A DNA stretch of 64,000 bases from Actinomyces ruminis (GTDB lineage Bacteria > Actinomycetota > Actinomycetes > Actinomycetales > Actinomycetaceae). Where the stretch lies: NCBI RefSeq assembly GCF_002154335.2, contig NZ_MTPX02000042.1, positions 1 to 64,000 of the forward strand, written 5' to 3'. Made by a program: the position numbers and the translations under genes. How positions within the stretch are numbered: position 1 is the stretch's first letter; each line of letters starts with the position of its first letter. A model generated the notes under the pieces. The model did no database searches. It was not told the origin of the DNA and saw nothing but the letters and a program-made list of their open reading frames with translations. Positions 1-7,957 of the stretch are shown here, piece after piece.

Positions 1-1
1 C

Positions 2-121
2 GACGACCTCATGGAGTACGGCTCCATGGCCGAGGTCCGCGCCCACGGGCGGGTCCGCATGGAGGGCAAGGACTACGTCATGGCCGACGGTGATGTGGTG
101 GAGTTCCGGTTTAATGTGTAG
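2..121 (+). CDS. ychF: Redox-regulated ATPase YchF, C-terminal end (partial)
   Basis: The window opens inside this gene; only the last 39 residues and a TAG stop are present. They read as the C-terminal TGS domain of the Obg-like GTPase/ATPase YchF, including the stretch [14 protein letters not shown] and the typical family ending F-R-F-N-V. YchF binds ribosomes and hydrolyses ATP. The family assignment rests on this short, well conserved tail. Confidence 0.85.
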   Translation, partial: DDLMEYGSMAEVRAHGRVRMEGKDYVMADGDVVEFRFNV

Positions 122-130
122 CGAGTCGGC

Positions 131-415
131 TCAGTTGTCATACACCTTGTTGCGGTGTCCGATGGAGAAGACCTCAATCGTGACGATGTCGTCGTGGATG
201 AGCGCGAGGATCCGGTAGGAGCCCACGCGGTAACGCCATTCGCCCGAGCGGTTCGCGGTCAGCCCCTTGCCGAAGGCGCAGGGGTCGGCACACCCATCGA
301 GGTTGTTCTTGATCCAGGTGGCGAGGATCCTGGCGTCAAACCGGTCCATCTTCTTCAGTTGTTTGCGGGCCCGCGTGGTCAACTCGACGCGGTACAGGCT
401 GATCTGCGCGGTCAT
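131..415 (-). CDS. RelE/ParE family toxin
   Basis: A 94-residue basic protein with the compact RelE/ParE layout: an N-terminal helix rich in Lys/Arg (TTRARKQLKKMDRFD), then G-E-W-R-Y-R-V-G-S-Y-R-I-L and a C-terminal beta strand ending G-H-R-N-K-V-Y. RelE toxins cleave mRNA in the ribosome A site. Its ATG overlaps the stop of the upstream antitoxin by 4 bp (ATGA), so the two are translationally coupled. Confidence 0.85.
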   Translation of the reverse strand: MTAQISLYRVELTTRARKQLKKMDRFDARILATWIKNNLDGCADPCAFGKGLTANRSGEWRYRVGSYRILALIHDDIVTIEVFSIGHRNKVYDN

Positions 416-627
416 GAGGCGAGTTCGGACAGGATCTCGTCGATGCTGAAGCGCTCGCCGGAATCCTGTGCGATCGCCTCGCGCAGCTCCTGTAGATCGT
501 AGGAGTCCTCGATCTTCTCCAGGATCGCGGTACGGGCGAAATCGGAGACGGTTACGCCCTCGAACTGGGCGAACTTGCGGACGAGTTCGGCATCCTGCTC
601 GTTCATGCGCACTGTCATGGTGCTCAC
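412..627 (-). CDS. RelB-like ribbon-helix-helix antitoxin
   Basis: A protein of about 70 residues beginning M-T-V-R-M-N-E-Q-D-A with the ribbon-helix-helix pattern (strand, two helices, V-T-V-S-D-F-A-R-T-A) followed by an acidic C-terminal tail that would wrap the toxin. The GTG at 627 is preferred because a GAGAGGGA ribosome site lies about 8 nt upstream; an ATG at 618 is the alternative. It precedes and overlaps the RelE toxin gene, and a perfect palindrome sits just upstream for probable autoregulation. Confidence 0.8.
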   Translation of the reverse strand: MSTMTVRMNEQDAELVRKFAQFEGVTVSDFARTAILEKIEDSYDLQELREAIAQDSGERFSIDEILSELAS

Positions 628-650
628 GGTCGGGTCCCTCTCGTGTTTCG

Positions 651-667
651 TGAATACATTGTATTCA
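651..667. promoter_or_regulatory. Probable antitoxin operator palindrome
   Basis: TGAATAC-ATT-GTATTCA is a perfect 7-bp inverted repeat with a 3-nt spacer, 24 nt upstream of the antitoxin start. Ribbon-helix-helix antitoxins usually repress their own promoter, so this is the likely operator. It is one of few AT-rich spots in the area. Confidence 0.55.
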
Positions 668-801
668 GGCTGTCGGGTGGCGGCAAGCTGCGACGCTGCA
701 GCGGGGTGCGGCCTCTGCTGCCGACGCCGGAGTTCTTGGGTCGCCCGTGTTGGGTGAGGTGGGCGGAGATTGAGGTAGATCTTCGATGAGCTGAGCCCGG
801 C

Positions 802-930
802 GATCGGGGCGAGGTCCTGATGGAGGACTTCATTAACGCCTTCGGCATCACGCAGCACAAGCTCGCCGTGTCGATCGGTGTGCCTCCGTGTCGGATCAGC
901 GAGATCGTGCACGGCAAGCGGGCGATTACC
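802..930 (+). pseudogene. HigA-type antitoxin remnant, cut by a repeat element
   Basis: The frame from about 802 reads G-E-V-L-M-E-D-F-I-N-A-F-G-I-T-Q-H-K-L-A and later P-P-C-R-I-S-E-I-V-H-G-K-R-A-I-T. This is the XRE helix-turn-helix of HigA addiction-module antitoxins (PGEVLxEDF...GITQxxLA...VPxxRIxEIVxGKRxIT). Homology stops at 930, exactly where a GGCTCTTC-ended repeat begins, so the C-terminal half is missing. No matching HigB toxin is recognisable upstream. A decayed toxin-antitoxin locus. Confidence 0.7.
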
Positions 931-1434
931 GGCTCTTCCGGTTCGAGGGTGTGTGGGCCTGGGGCTCGTGTGTTGATGGACGGTTCGTGCCTTCGCGTCA
1001 GGGTTCGTACGCTCTGGTCAGTGATTCGTACCTTCTTGTGACGGTTCGCACGGTGGGGATACGTACCGTCGTCGGAAGTGCCGAAGCGCTGGTGCCAAGT
1101 GACGAACCGTCATGCGAAGTGGCGAACCGCCATCCGGGGCGCTCGTGCGGGCACGCCAGGCCTGTGCCTGGGCGGTCATGTCCTGGCCCGGGGGCGTGTT
1201 GAGCGGGGCACCAAGATCATCGGTGTGCGTTGTCAATGGTTGCAGTCCCGGTCCGGCGCCCAGGCGGTCCCAACGGCCCCAGCGAATCGTCGCAAGCCGG
1301 TACCGCCCAACCGGTATTGACCTCGTCTGCCTGAGAGCGGCCCTGGTCCGGTGAGTACGTCCTCGTGAGCCCGAGAACGACCACCCGCACCGCAGCCCCG
1401 ACCCCAACCACCACACCCCCAAACCGGAAGAGCC
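931..1434. mobile_element. MITE-like element 1 (TIR GGCTCTTCCGGTT)
   Basis: The left end GGCTCTTCCGGTTCGAGGGT and the reverse complement of the right end, GGCTCTTCCGGTTTGGGGGT, are near-identical terminal inverted repeats. The 504 bp between them contain no credible gene. The 8 bp outside each end, CGATTACC and GCATTACC, agree at 6 of 8 positions, compatible with an old 8-bp target duplication. It lies between the higA remnant and a truncated hydrolase gene. Related ends occur at 10.4, 19.5, 21.4 and 47.6 kb. As I recall, GGCTCTTC-type ends with 8-bp duplications are typical of ISL3-family insertion sequences; no transposase is present. Confidence 0.6.
981..1132. repeat. Word array (GGTTCG / CGAACC), about 20-nt period
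   Basis: Inside MITE-like element 1, the word GGTTCGT or ATTCGTAC recurs about every 20 nt four times in one orientation. It is followed by three or four inverted copies (GACGAACCGTC, GGCGAACCGCC and relatives). The whole would fold as a long hairpin interrupted by internal loops. No open reading frame in it looks real. Confidence 0.6.
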
Positions 1435-1442
1435 GCATTACC

Positions 1443-1854
1443 CGGGTGCCGGGCCCGACCTTCCGGGCTATGGCGCAGGCGGCCGTGACCCGGAAGGCGC
1501 CCGTCACTACCTGTTCTTCCCCGTGGCGTTGTGGGGCAGGGCGGATGAGTTTCTGGGCCGTGTGGCGGCCCGCAAACGTCCCGACAGGTCCGCGCGGGTG
1601 CCCGGCCTGCTGCGCCAGCTCAGGGCAGTGCATGGCTGGGGGCGGCAGAGACCGCAGGAACTGTCCCGGATCGGCCACCCGGTCCTGGTGGTGAACGGCG
1701 ACAACGACCTCATGGTTCCCAGTTCCAACACCTTGGACCTGGGACGCGTCTGCCCGCCGCCAGGCTTGAGAAGCTCTACCCCGGTGCCGGGCACGGCGCC
1801 ATCTTCCAGGAGCCGGACCTCTTCGCCTCGCAGGTCCATGCCTTCCTGGACTGA
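1443..1854 (+). pseudogene. Alpha/beta hydrolase, C-terminal remnant
   Basis: Reads like the cap and C-terminal half of an alpha/beta hydrolase: an H-P-V-L-V-V-N-G-D-N-D-L-M-V-P strand with the acidic residue, then, after a one-base loss near 1748, L-Y-P-G-A-G-H-G-A-I-F-Q-E-P with the catalytic-type histidine. The N-terminal half with the nucleophile is missing, and the remnant starts directly after MITE-like element 1. It is probably non-functional. Confidence 0.6.
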
Positions 1855-1859
1855 CGGAA

Positions 1860-2311
1860 CTACGTTGTCCGGACAGCTTCGTTAATCGGGGCCTGCTCTC
1901 CCACGGGTTGGCGACCGTTACCTCCAGCGGCGCGAAGTCCTTGACATTGCGCGTGACGACAGTCAGGCCGTGGACCGCCGCGGTGGCTGCGATCAGTGCG
2001 TCGCGCTCCGGTCGCGGGAAGGGGGCGTGCAGGTGTGCGGCGCGGCGGACTGCGGCCAGGTCGACGGGGAGAATCCGGCCCGCAAACGCGTCGAGGAGCC
2101 GCTCGTCCAGCCATGACTGCAGCCGCTGCGCCTGGGCGTGATCCCGCCTGTGCATCCTGGCTATACCCAGTTCCACCTCAAGAATCGTAATCACCGAGAG
2201 GTGCAGATCCGACGGCCTTCGTGAAGTGACCCATGAGCGCACTTGGGGGTCGGCCCTGCGTGCGGGCTTGCGGAGCTCACTGACCACATTGGTGTCCAGT
2301 AGGTAGCTCAT
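1860..2311 (-). CDS. VapC-like PIN-domain toxin (C-terminus frameshifted)
   Basis: The first 138 residues are a complete PIN ribonuclease domain: D6 in L-L-D-T-N-V, E45 in I-L-E-V-E-L-G, D104 in E-R-D-A-L-I-A-A-T and the final N-V-K-D-F, ending at A-N-P-W. As written, the frame then runs on to 1217 through antisense sequence of the hydrolase remnant. A single missing base near 1899 would instead give a normal end at 1860. VapC toxins cleave tRNA or rRNA. The start overlaps the preceding antitoxin fragment by 4 bp. Confidence 0.75.
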
Positions 2312-2499
2312 AACTCGGGGACCTTCAGACCAATGGACGCCGGCTCGAACTCGACGTCGACGTCGTCATCCATGCTCAGCCTGTCGACTAGTGAGGCGCC
2401 TGTCTCCCCGAGTCGGTGGTAGTCGTCAATGGTCAGCAGGAAGTCAGCCGGATTGCCGCGCCCGCACAAGGGGGTGGCGCGCCCCGTTGCATCTGACAT
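2308..2499 (-). pseudogene. Phd/YefM-type antitoxin, N-terminally truncated
   Basis: The C-terminal 45 residues (A-D-F-L-L-T-I-D-D-Y-H-R-L, then S-L-V-D-R-L-S-M and an acidic tail) match the toxin-binding end of Phd/YefM antitoxins paired with VapC. The usual N-terminal DNA-binding part (E-A-K-x-x-F-S-x-V) is missing. The sequence upstream is the divergent merR gene, so a rearrangement replaced it. A start at the ATG at 2499 would give 63 residues, which might still neutralise VapC but is unlikely to regulate. Confidence 0.6.
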
Positions 2500-2523
2500 G
2501 GTGTGAGGATGTCTCATGGCTGC

Positions 2524-3357
2524 ATGGATCACGACGAACGGCTGCTGCGCATCGGACTGTTCTCCAGGCTGGCCGCGATCAGCGTGAGGATGCTGCGCTA
2601 CTACCAGGAACAGCACGTGCTGGAGCCCGCGGCTGTCGACCCGTTCACCGGGCATCGGTCCTACGCTCCCTCTCAGCTCACCGACGCGCACTGGATCACC
2701 CGACTGCGTGACGCGGACATGCCGGTCAGCGAGATCGCCGAGATCATGGCCAACCGTGGTGATCCGCAGCGTGTGCGCGCCATCATGTCCGCCCACGGCG
2801 ACCGCCTCGCCGCCGAGCAGGAACGCCTGGGGCGCGTGAGCGCCGCATTTGAACGGATCAACGCCTACCTCAAGGAGTCGACCATGGACATCAACGTCCG
2901 CCAGATGCACATGCCCGCCATGACGGTAGCGGCTCTGCGCCGCGTGCTGTCGTCCTACAACGACGAGGGCCAGCTGTGGCAGGAGGTCGTGCCGCTGATG
3001 GAGCGCAGCGGTCTGGTGCTGCCCGAGCACGACGAGGGACTGGGTGGAACCACCTACCTCGACCCGGAGTACCGGGACTCCGACGTCGACGTCGAGGTCT
3101 GGATCAGGGTCCCCACGCCCTTCACGCCGGTGGCGCCGCTGGAATGCCGTGAGGTGCCCGCGCGCGACGTCGTGGTTGCAACCCTCCACGGCAGCTACGA
3201 CGGCATGCCCGAGGCCACCGCGGCGATTGGCGGCTACATCGCCGCTCACAACCTGCGCACGGGACCCATGTTCAACATCTACCGGGTCGGCCCGGCGCAC
3301 AACCCGGACCCTTCCACCTGGGTGACGGACGCGTGCTTCCCGATCATTGAGGAGTGA
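2524..3357 (+). CDS. MerR family transcriptional regulator with effector domain
   Basis: A 277-residue protein. Residues 6-75 are a MerR winged helix (L-L-R-I-G-L-F-S-R-L-A-A-I-S-V-R-M-L-R-Y-Y), then a coiled linker. From about residue 125 there is a GyrI-like (BltR/AraC effector) domain with the family-type E-V-W-I-R-V-P and G-P-M-F-N-I-Y. Such proteins sense drugs or small molecules. ATG 2524 gives the standard MerR N-terminus; GTG 2503 and ATG 2509 are in-frame alternatives. It is divergent from the antitoxin fragment. Confidence 0.85.
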   Translation: MDHDERLLRIGLFSRLAAISVRMLRYYQEQHVLEPAAVDPFTGHRSYAPSQLTDAHWITRLRDADMPVSEIAEIMANRGDPQRVRAIMSAHGDRLAAEQERLGRVSAAFERINAYLKESTMDINVRQMHMPAMTVAALRRVLSSYNDEGQLWQEVVPLMERSGLVLPEHDEGLGGTTYLDPEYRDSDVDVEVWIRVPTPFTPVAPLECREVPARDVVVATLHGSYDGMPEATAAIGGYIAAHNLRTGPMFNIYRVGPAHNPDPSTWVTDACFPIIEE

Positions 3358-3466
3358 TCGCGCCTCAAAGCGCAACACCGGCGGTATTGACACCACCCGA
3401 CCGGCGAGGCTCGCACGGGCCCAGGGCAATATATGCGGTCAGGGGTCGCGCCCTAGAATCCCCGTC

Positions 3467-3901
3467 ATGGGAGAGCTGACCTACCTCACCGGCCGCGGCG
3501 CCGTCGCGCCCGACCAGATCGAGGGCATGTTCGTCGGTTGGCCGTCCCCTCCCTCCGCGGCGCAGCTGGTGGCGGTCATGGACGGCAGCTACCGGCGCGT
3601 CTGGGCGCTCGACGGCGACCGCGTCGTCGGCTACATAAACGCCATCAGCGACGGCGTGCTCAACGTCTTCATCCCCTGGCTCGAGGTCCACCCCGACTAT
3701 CAGGGCCGGGGGATCGGCGCGGAGCTGGTGCGCCGACTGCTCGCTCAGCTCGGCGACATGTACGCCGTCGACCTGTGCTGCGATCCGGAAATGCTGCCGT
3801 ACTACGAAAGGCTCGGCTTTGCCCGCCTGGCCGGCGCGGGTCTGCGCAACCCCGGTGCGCTCACGGGTGAGAACACGCCGCAGACGCTCTCGGATCTCTG
3901 A
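3467..3901 (+). CDS. GNAT family N-acetyltransferase
   Basis: A protein of 144 residues with the acetyl-CoA binding motif A at W-L-E-V-H-P-D-Y-Q-G-R-G-I-G-A-E-L-V (R/Q-x-x-G-x-G/A) and the following P-Y-Y-E-R-L-G-F segment typical of GNAT enzymes. The substrate cannot be read from the sequence. ATG 3467 begins M-G-E-L-T-Y. It is a single gene facing the convergent arfB. Confidence 0.85.
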   Translation: MGELTYLTGRGAVAPDQIEGMFVGWPSPPSAAQLVAVMDGSYRRVWALDGDRVVGYINAISDGVLNVFIPWLEVHPDYQGRGIGAELVRRLLAQLGDMYAVDLCCDPEMLPYYERLGFARLAGAGLRNPGALTGENTPQTLSDL

Positions 3902-3945
3902 GACCGCTCGGCCGTACCCCTGCCGCCCGGCAAGCGCCTGTGCCG

Positions 3946-4386
3946 CTACTCGGCGGGCGGTCGGCGCCGTAGGGTCTTGACCTCCGCCCGTCGTCGTTTG
4001 GCTGCCAGGCGACGACGCTGGGAGCCACGGGTGGGCTTGGTGGCCCGGCGCGCCACCGGCGATGCCAGCGCGCCCCGCAGCAACCCCGCCAGGCGCTCCC
4101 GCGCCGCCATCCGATTGCGGTACTGAGAACGGTGCTCGGCGGCGGTAACCGTGAGCACGGTCCCGGTCAGACGCTCATTCAGGTTCTGCAGGGCCCGCCG
4201 CCGCTGCCGCGCGTCGAGTGCCGTCGTCGTCGCCAGGTCCAGGCTCAGTTGTACGCAGGAGTCGGCGGTGTTGACGCCCTGGCCGCCGGGTCCGGAAGCA
4301 TGCGTGAACTGTTCGCTCAGCTCCGCCGCCGGCACCGTCAGCCCCCGCGGACAGCCCGGGCCGGGCGGGATCGACAGGTCCTTCAT
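3946..4386 (-). CDS. arfB: Peptidyl-tRNA hydrolase ArfB (RF-1 domain)
   Basis: A 146-residue protein with one RF-1-like domain. The catalytic GGQ motif lies in H-A-S-G-P-G-G-Q-G-V-N-T, and a long Arg/Lys-rich tail (residues about 115-146) would insert in the ribosome mRNA channel. ArfB releases peptides from stalled ribosomes without a stop codon. The start at 4386 gives M-K-D-L-S-I-P-P, as usual for the family. It is divergent from the next gene, with 33 bp between the starts. Confidence 0.88.
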   Translation of the reverse strand: MKDLSIPPGPGCPRGLTVPAAELSEQFTHASGPGGQGVNTADSCVQLSLDLATTTALDARQRRRALQNLNERLTGTVLTVTAAEHRSQYRNRMAARERLAGLLRGALASPVARRATKPTRGSQRRRLAAKRRRAEVKTLRRRPPAE

Positions 4387-4419
4387 ACGACCAGTGTGCG
4401 CCGGGCATACCCTGGCCGC

Positions 4420-5435
4420 ATGTCGCCGGCTCCGCAGACCCCGCTCGTGTTCACCGCCGCCGGGCGGCACGCACTGGGCCTGGTGGCCCGCGAGGCCCGC
4501 GCCGACGGCGTCCGTGAGATCCTCGCGCCCCGCGTGCGCTGCACCGCCATGGCCGTCCCCTTCGAACTCGAGGGCCTGCACGTCACCGACGTCGACTGTG
4601 GCCCGGCCGGCCTGCTCGAACCCGGTGCGCTCGCCGCCGCGCTCGCGGCCTGCAACCGTCCGCCGCTGATCCTGCACGCCGAGCCTTCGGCAACCGGGCC
4701 GACGGTGAACTCCGCGCCGCTCTGGCCGCCGCCCGCCGCACCGGGGCGCGCGTCGTCGCCGACGTCACCCACACTGCGCTGTCGCGTGCCGGGGAGCTGC
4801 TTAACGACGCCAGCCCCGCAGACCGCCCCGACGCCGACTACCTAGTCGCCAGCCTGCGCAAGCTGCTGCCTATTCCACTCGGCGGCGTGGTCTGCGGGCT
4901 GGCCCGCTCGCCCGAGCTCTCCCAGGACCCCGTGAACGCGGATCTGGCCGCCGTCGCCGAGATCGCCGAACGCCGCCCCGAGGCGCCCGCGCTCAAGGAC
5001 GCCGTCGAGGACCTACTCGACGTCGCCTGGGCCCCCGCACCCATGCCCGGCGCGATCCGCACTCGACTTGCCGCGCCGGAACTCGACGTCGAACTCTCCC
5101 GCCGCCGTGCGTGCCTGGCGCACCTGCACGACGCCGTCGCCGACCTGTACGTCATCAACCCCGGTGCCGCCTATCCGCCGGTGATAGCCCACCCCCGGGC
5201 CGCCGCCATTCGCGCGGCGCTGGCCCGCGCCGGGTACGCCCTGCCCCTGCACTGGACCGGCGCCACCGACGGCCTCGTGGCCCTGCCCGACGATCCGCGG
5301 GCGATAGGCATCGTGCGCCGCGCGGCGGAAGCATCGGCGTTGCGTGAGGCGCTTGCGGAAGGCGAGGCGAGTGGGCCTGCTGAGCCCTTCGACTTTGATG
5401 CCTTCATTGCCTCCAAAACCTCAAAGACGGCATGA
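4420..5435 (+). CDS. PLP-dependent aminotransferase-fold protein (frameshifted)
   Basis: About 338 residues when repaired. Fold-type I PLP enzyme signatures are present: A-D-V-T-H-T-A (aspartate that contacts the cofactor ring) and A-S-L-R-K-L-L-P-I-P, whose lysine would hold PLP, as in DegT/DnrJ-like sugar aminotransferases. One base is missing near 4682 (after GCCGAG), splitting the frame; the second part continues to 5435. Substrate unknown. No sugar-biosynthesis neighbours are visible. Confidence 0.65.
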
Positions 5436-5476
5436 GCGTCTATCGGCTGACCCCGGCCGCGCGCTGAGCGCGACCG

Positions 5477-5997
5477 CTACACCCGCAGAACGCCGCGCCA
5501 GCCGCGCGCACCGTAATAGGACTCGGCGCCGTTGTGGTAGACGAAGACTCGGCCGAAGCGGCGGTCGCCGAACAGCGCCCCGCCGAGGGCGCGCACCTCC
5601 GGCGGCGTCGCCAGCCAGGTGGAGGTCTTCAGGTCGAACTCCCCGAGGCTCTGCAGATGGTGGTACTCGGCCTCGCCCATCAGTTCCACGCCGAAGGCGC
5701 AGCCTCGCCCGCGGCGCTGCCCCGCGGCGGATTCTTCTTGCGGGAGCGCAGCGCCTCCTCATCCAGGCACAGGCTGCGCCGGCCCGCGGGGGACTCGGCC
5801 GCGCAGTCGTAGAAGACGAAAGCGTCCGCCTGCCCGTCGTAGCCGACGACGTCGGGCTCCCCGCCCGTGTCCTCCATGCGCCTGAGCGCGGCCAGCGCCT
5901 CGGGGCGGGCGGCCAGGCGCGCGGCGACCTCATCCCAGGAGATGCCCTCGTGCCGCTGCGGGTGCGCCTCGAACCGTTCCCTGAGCACGTCGATCAT
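5477..5997 (-). CDS. DUF4256 domain protein (frameshifted)
   Basis: Both halves match the DUF4256 family: H-E-G-I-S-W-D-E-V, M-E-D-T-G-G-E-P-D-V-V-G, Y-D-C-A-A-E-S-P-A-G-R-R-S-L-C in the first, and G-E-F-D-L-K-T-S-T-W, G-A-L-F-G-D-R-R-F-G-R-V-F-V-Y-H-N-G in the second. One base is missing near 5694. The start ATG at 5997 has AGGGGG 5 nt upstream. The family function is unknown; the protein is cytoplasmic and about 173 residues long when repaired. Confidence 0.8.
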
Positions 5998-6156
5998 GTC
6001 ATCCCCCTGCTTGCGCTGTGCCAATGGCGGGACACATTGTCGCTTACGCGTACGTGCCAAGGTGAAGCCGCAGGGGGACCACTTCCTGGCCTGTCACACG
6101 GCGGCAACACGGCCGCTCTCTAGGATCGCCCCGAAGCAAGCACACCAGGAGGAAGC

Positions 6157-7127
6157 ATGATCAGGGTAGCGATCAACGGATACGGCAACCTCGGACGCGG
6201 CGCCGAGCAGGCCATCACCAAGAACGAGGACATGGAGCTCGTCGTCGTCTTCACCCGCCGCGATCCGGCGTCCGTGACCACCCAGGGCGCCCCCGTCGCC
6301 CACGTGGACGACATGCCCGCCTGGGCCGACAAGATCGACGTCTGCCTGAACTGCGGCGGCTCGGCCACCGACCTAATCGAGCAGACCCCGGCGGCCGCCG
6401 CCCTGTTCAACACAGTCGACTCCTTCGACACCCACGCCCGCATCCCCGAGCACTTCGCCGCCGTCGACGCTGCCGCCAAGGCATCCGGCACGTCGCCCTG
6501 ATCTCCACCGGCTGGGACCCGGGCCTGTTCTCCATGCTGCGGGTCCTGGGCGAGGCCGTCCTGCCCGACGGCGCCACCACCACCTTCTGGGGGCCCGGCG
6601 TCTCCCAGGGGCACTCCGACGCCCTGCGCCGCATCGACGGCGTCGCCGATGCCAAGCAGTACACCCGCCCGGTGGAGGCGACCGTCGCCGCGGTCAAGGC
6701 CGGTGACGACGTCGAGCTGACCACCCGCTCCATGCACACGCGCGACTGCTACGTGGTGGCCGAGGAGGGTGCCGACCTGGCCCGCATCGAGCGGGAGATC
6801 AAGGAGATGCCCAACTACTTCGCCGACTACGACACCACCGTCACCTTCATCACCGCCGAGGAAATGGCCGCCGAGCACGCCGGCATCCCGCACGGCGGCA
6901 CCGTCATCCGCCGCGGGCACACCTCCGACGGGGTGGCCGAGACCGTGAACTTCGAGCTGCAGCTCGACTCCAACCCGGAGTTCACCGGCTCCGTGGTGGC
7001 CGCCATGGGGCGGGCGGTGGCGAAGCTGGCCGCCCGCGGCGAGTCCGGCGCCCGCACCGTCTTCGACGTGACGCTGGCCGACCTGTCCGCCAGGACCCCC
7101 GAGGACCTGCGTGCCCACTACCTGTGA
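6157..7127 (+). CDS. ddh: meso-Diaminopimelate dehydrogenase (frameshifted)
   Basis: NADPH-dependent enzyme converting tetrahydrodipicolinate plus ammonia to meso-diaminopimelate in one step, for lysine and cell-wall synthesis. The N-terminal Rossmann motif is V-A-I-N-G-Y-G-N-L-G-R-G-A. F-N-T-V-D-S-F-D-T-H, S-T-G-W-D-P-G-L-F-S and F-W-G-P-G-V-S-Q-G-H-S-D-A are hallmark Ddh motifs. One base is missing near 6492, where GGC-CAC is expected to encode G-H before V-A-L-I-S. An AGGAGGAAGC ribosome site precedes ATG 6157. A strong hairpin follows the stop. Confidence 0.88.
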
Positions 7128-7137
7128 TGGAGGCAGG

Positions 7138-7180
7138 CTCGCCCGGCGCCCTCTTCGCTAAGGCGGCGGCGCCGGGCGAG
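7138..7180 (+). terminator. Hairpin terminator after ddh
   Basis: CTCGCCCGGCGCC (7138-7150) pairs perfectly with GGCGCCGGGCGAG (7168-7180), a 13-bp stem right after the ddh stop. There is no clear T tract, as is common in high-GC actinobacteria. Confidence 0.65.
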
Positions 7181-7201
7181 TTACGCCAATAGGCTGGCTT
7201 T

Positions 7202-7891
7202 GTGGTAGGCGAGCAATTGCATGAGGATCCCGCCCTCGGTGACGTCACCATCTGGGGTGATCCGGCGCCGCGTGTCTTCCTATGCGTTCACGGGGCGGGC
7301 GGTTCGCGGCGCGACGCCGAGGGATTCGCTTTGCGTGCCGCGCAGGCCGGCTGGCAGACCGTCGCCTGCGACCTGCCCGAGGGACTACTGCCCTGGGACT
7401 GCGTGCCCTACCTGCGTGACCTGGCGGCGCGGATGCGGCGGCGATGGCCTGTGCTGGGGCTGCGCGCCACCAGTATCGGGGCGTGGCTATCCCTGATCGC
7501 ACTGGGAAATGAGCGCCTGGAGTTGGCCCTGCTGCAATCCCCAGCGCTGGACATGCTCGGATTGATCGAGCAGATGCTGCACCAGGCGGGCGTAACGCGC
7601 GCCGAGCTGGCCCGGCGGGGTGAGATTCCCACCAATGCGGGAGCACTCTCCTGGCGCTATCTCACCTACGCCGAGGCCAACCGCGTGACCGTCTGGGGTA
7701 CGCCGACAGCGGTCCTCATAGGAGAGCGGGATGAACTGCTTCCGAACCAGTCCGTGGAGAGCTTCTGCCGCCGCTTCGGCGCCGAGCTGACCGTGATCGA
7801 GGGCGGTGGGCACTGGCTGCACGCGCCACGGGAACTGGCAGCCGTGGCGCGGTGGGAAACGGAGGCTCTGGCGATCGCCCGCCGAGTCTGA
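7202..7891 (+). CDS. Alpha/beta hydrolase
   Basis: A 229-residue protein with an oxyanion strand V-F-L-C-V-H-G-A-G-G-S, a nucleophile elbow A-T-S-I-G-A-W (serine at the usual place), an acid strand T-A-V-L-I-G-E-R-D-E-L-L and a C-terminal catalytic histidine in G-G-G-H-W-L-H. Substrate unknown. The start GTG 7202 lacks a clear ribosome site and may be mis-set by a few codons. It is a stand-alone gene between two hairpins. Confidence 0.75.
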   Translation: MVGEQLHEDPALGDVTIWGDPAPRVFLCVHGAGGSRRDAEGFALRAAQAGWQTVACDLPEGLLPWDCVPYLRDLAARMRRRWPVLGLRATSIGAWLSLIALGNERLELALLQSPALDMLGLIEQMLHQAGVTRAELARRGEIPTNAGALSWRYLTYAEANRVTVWGTPTAVLIGERDELLPNQSVESFCRRFGAELTVIEGGGHWLHAPRELAAVARWETEALAIARRV

Positions 7892-7957
7892 ATCCTGTTA
7901 CTCCACCGTGCCGTGGCTGCCATGCCGTCTCCGGCGGGCGCGACATAGGGTAAACGC

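Noticed and set aside
1217-1859. C-terminal extension of VapC to 364 residues
   Set aside because: The extension is translated from the opposite strand of a hydrolase remnant and repeat DNA. A one-base loss near 1899 explains it better than a fusion.
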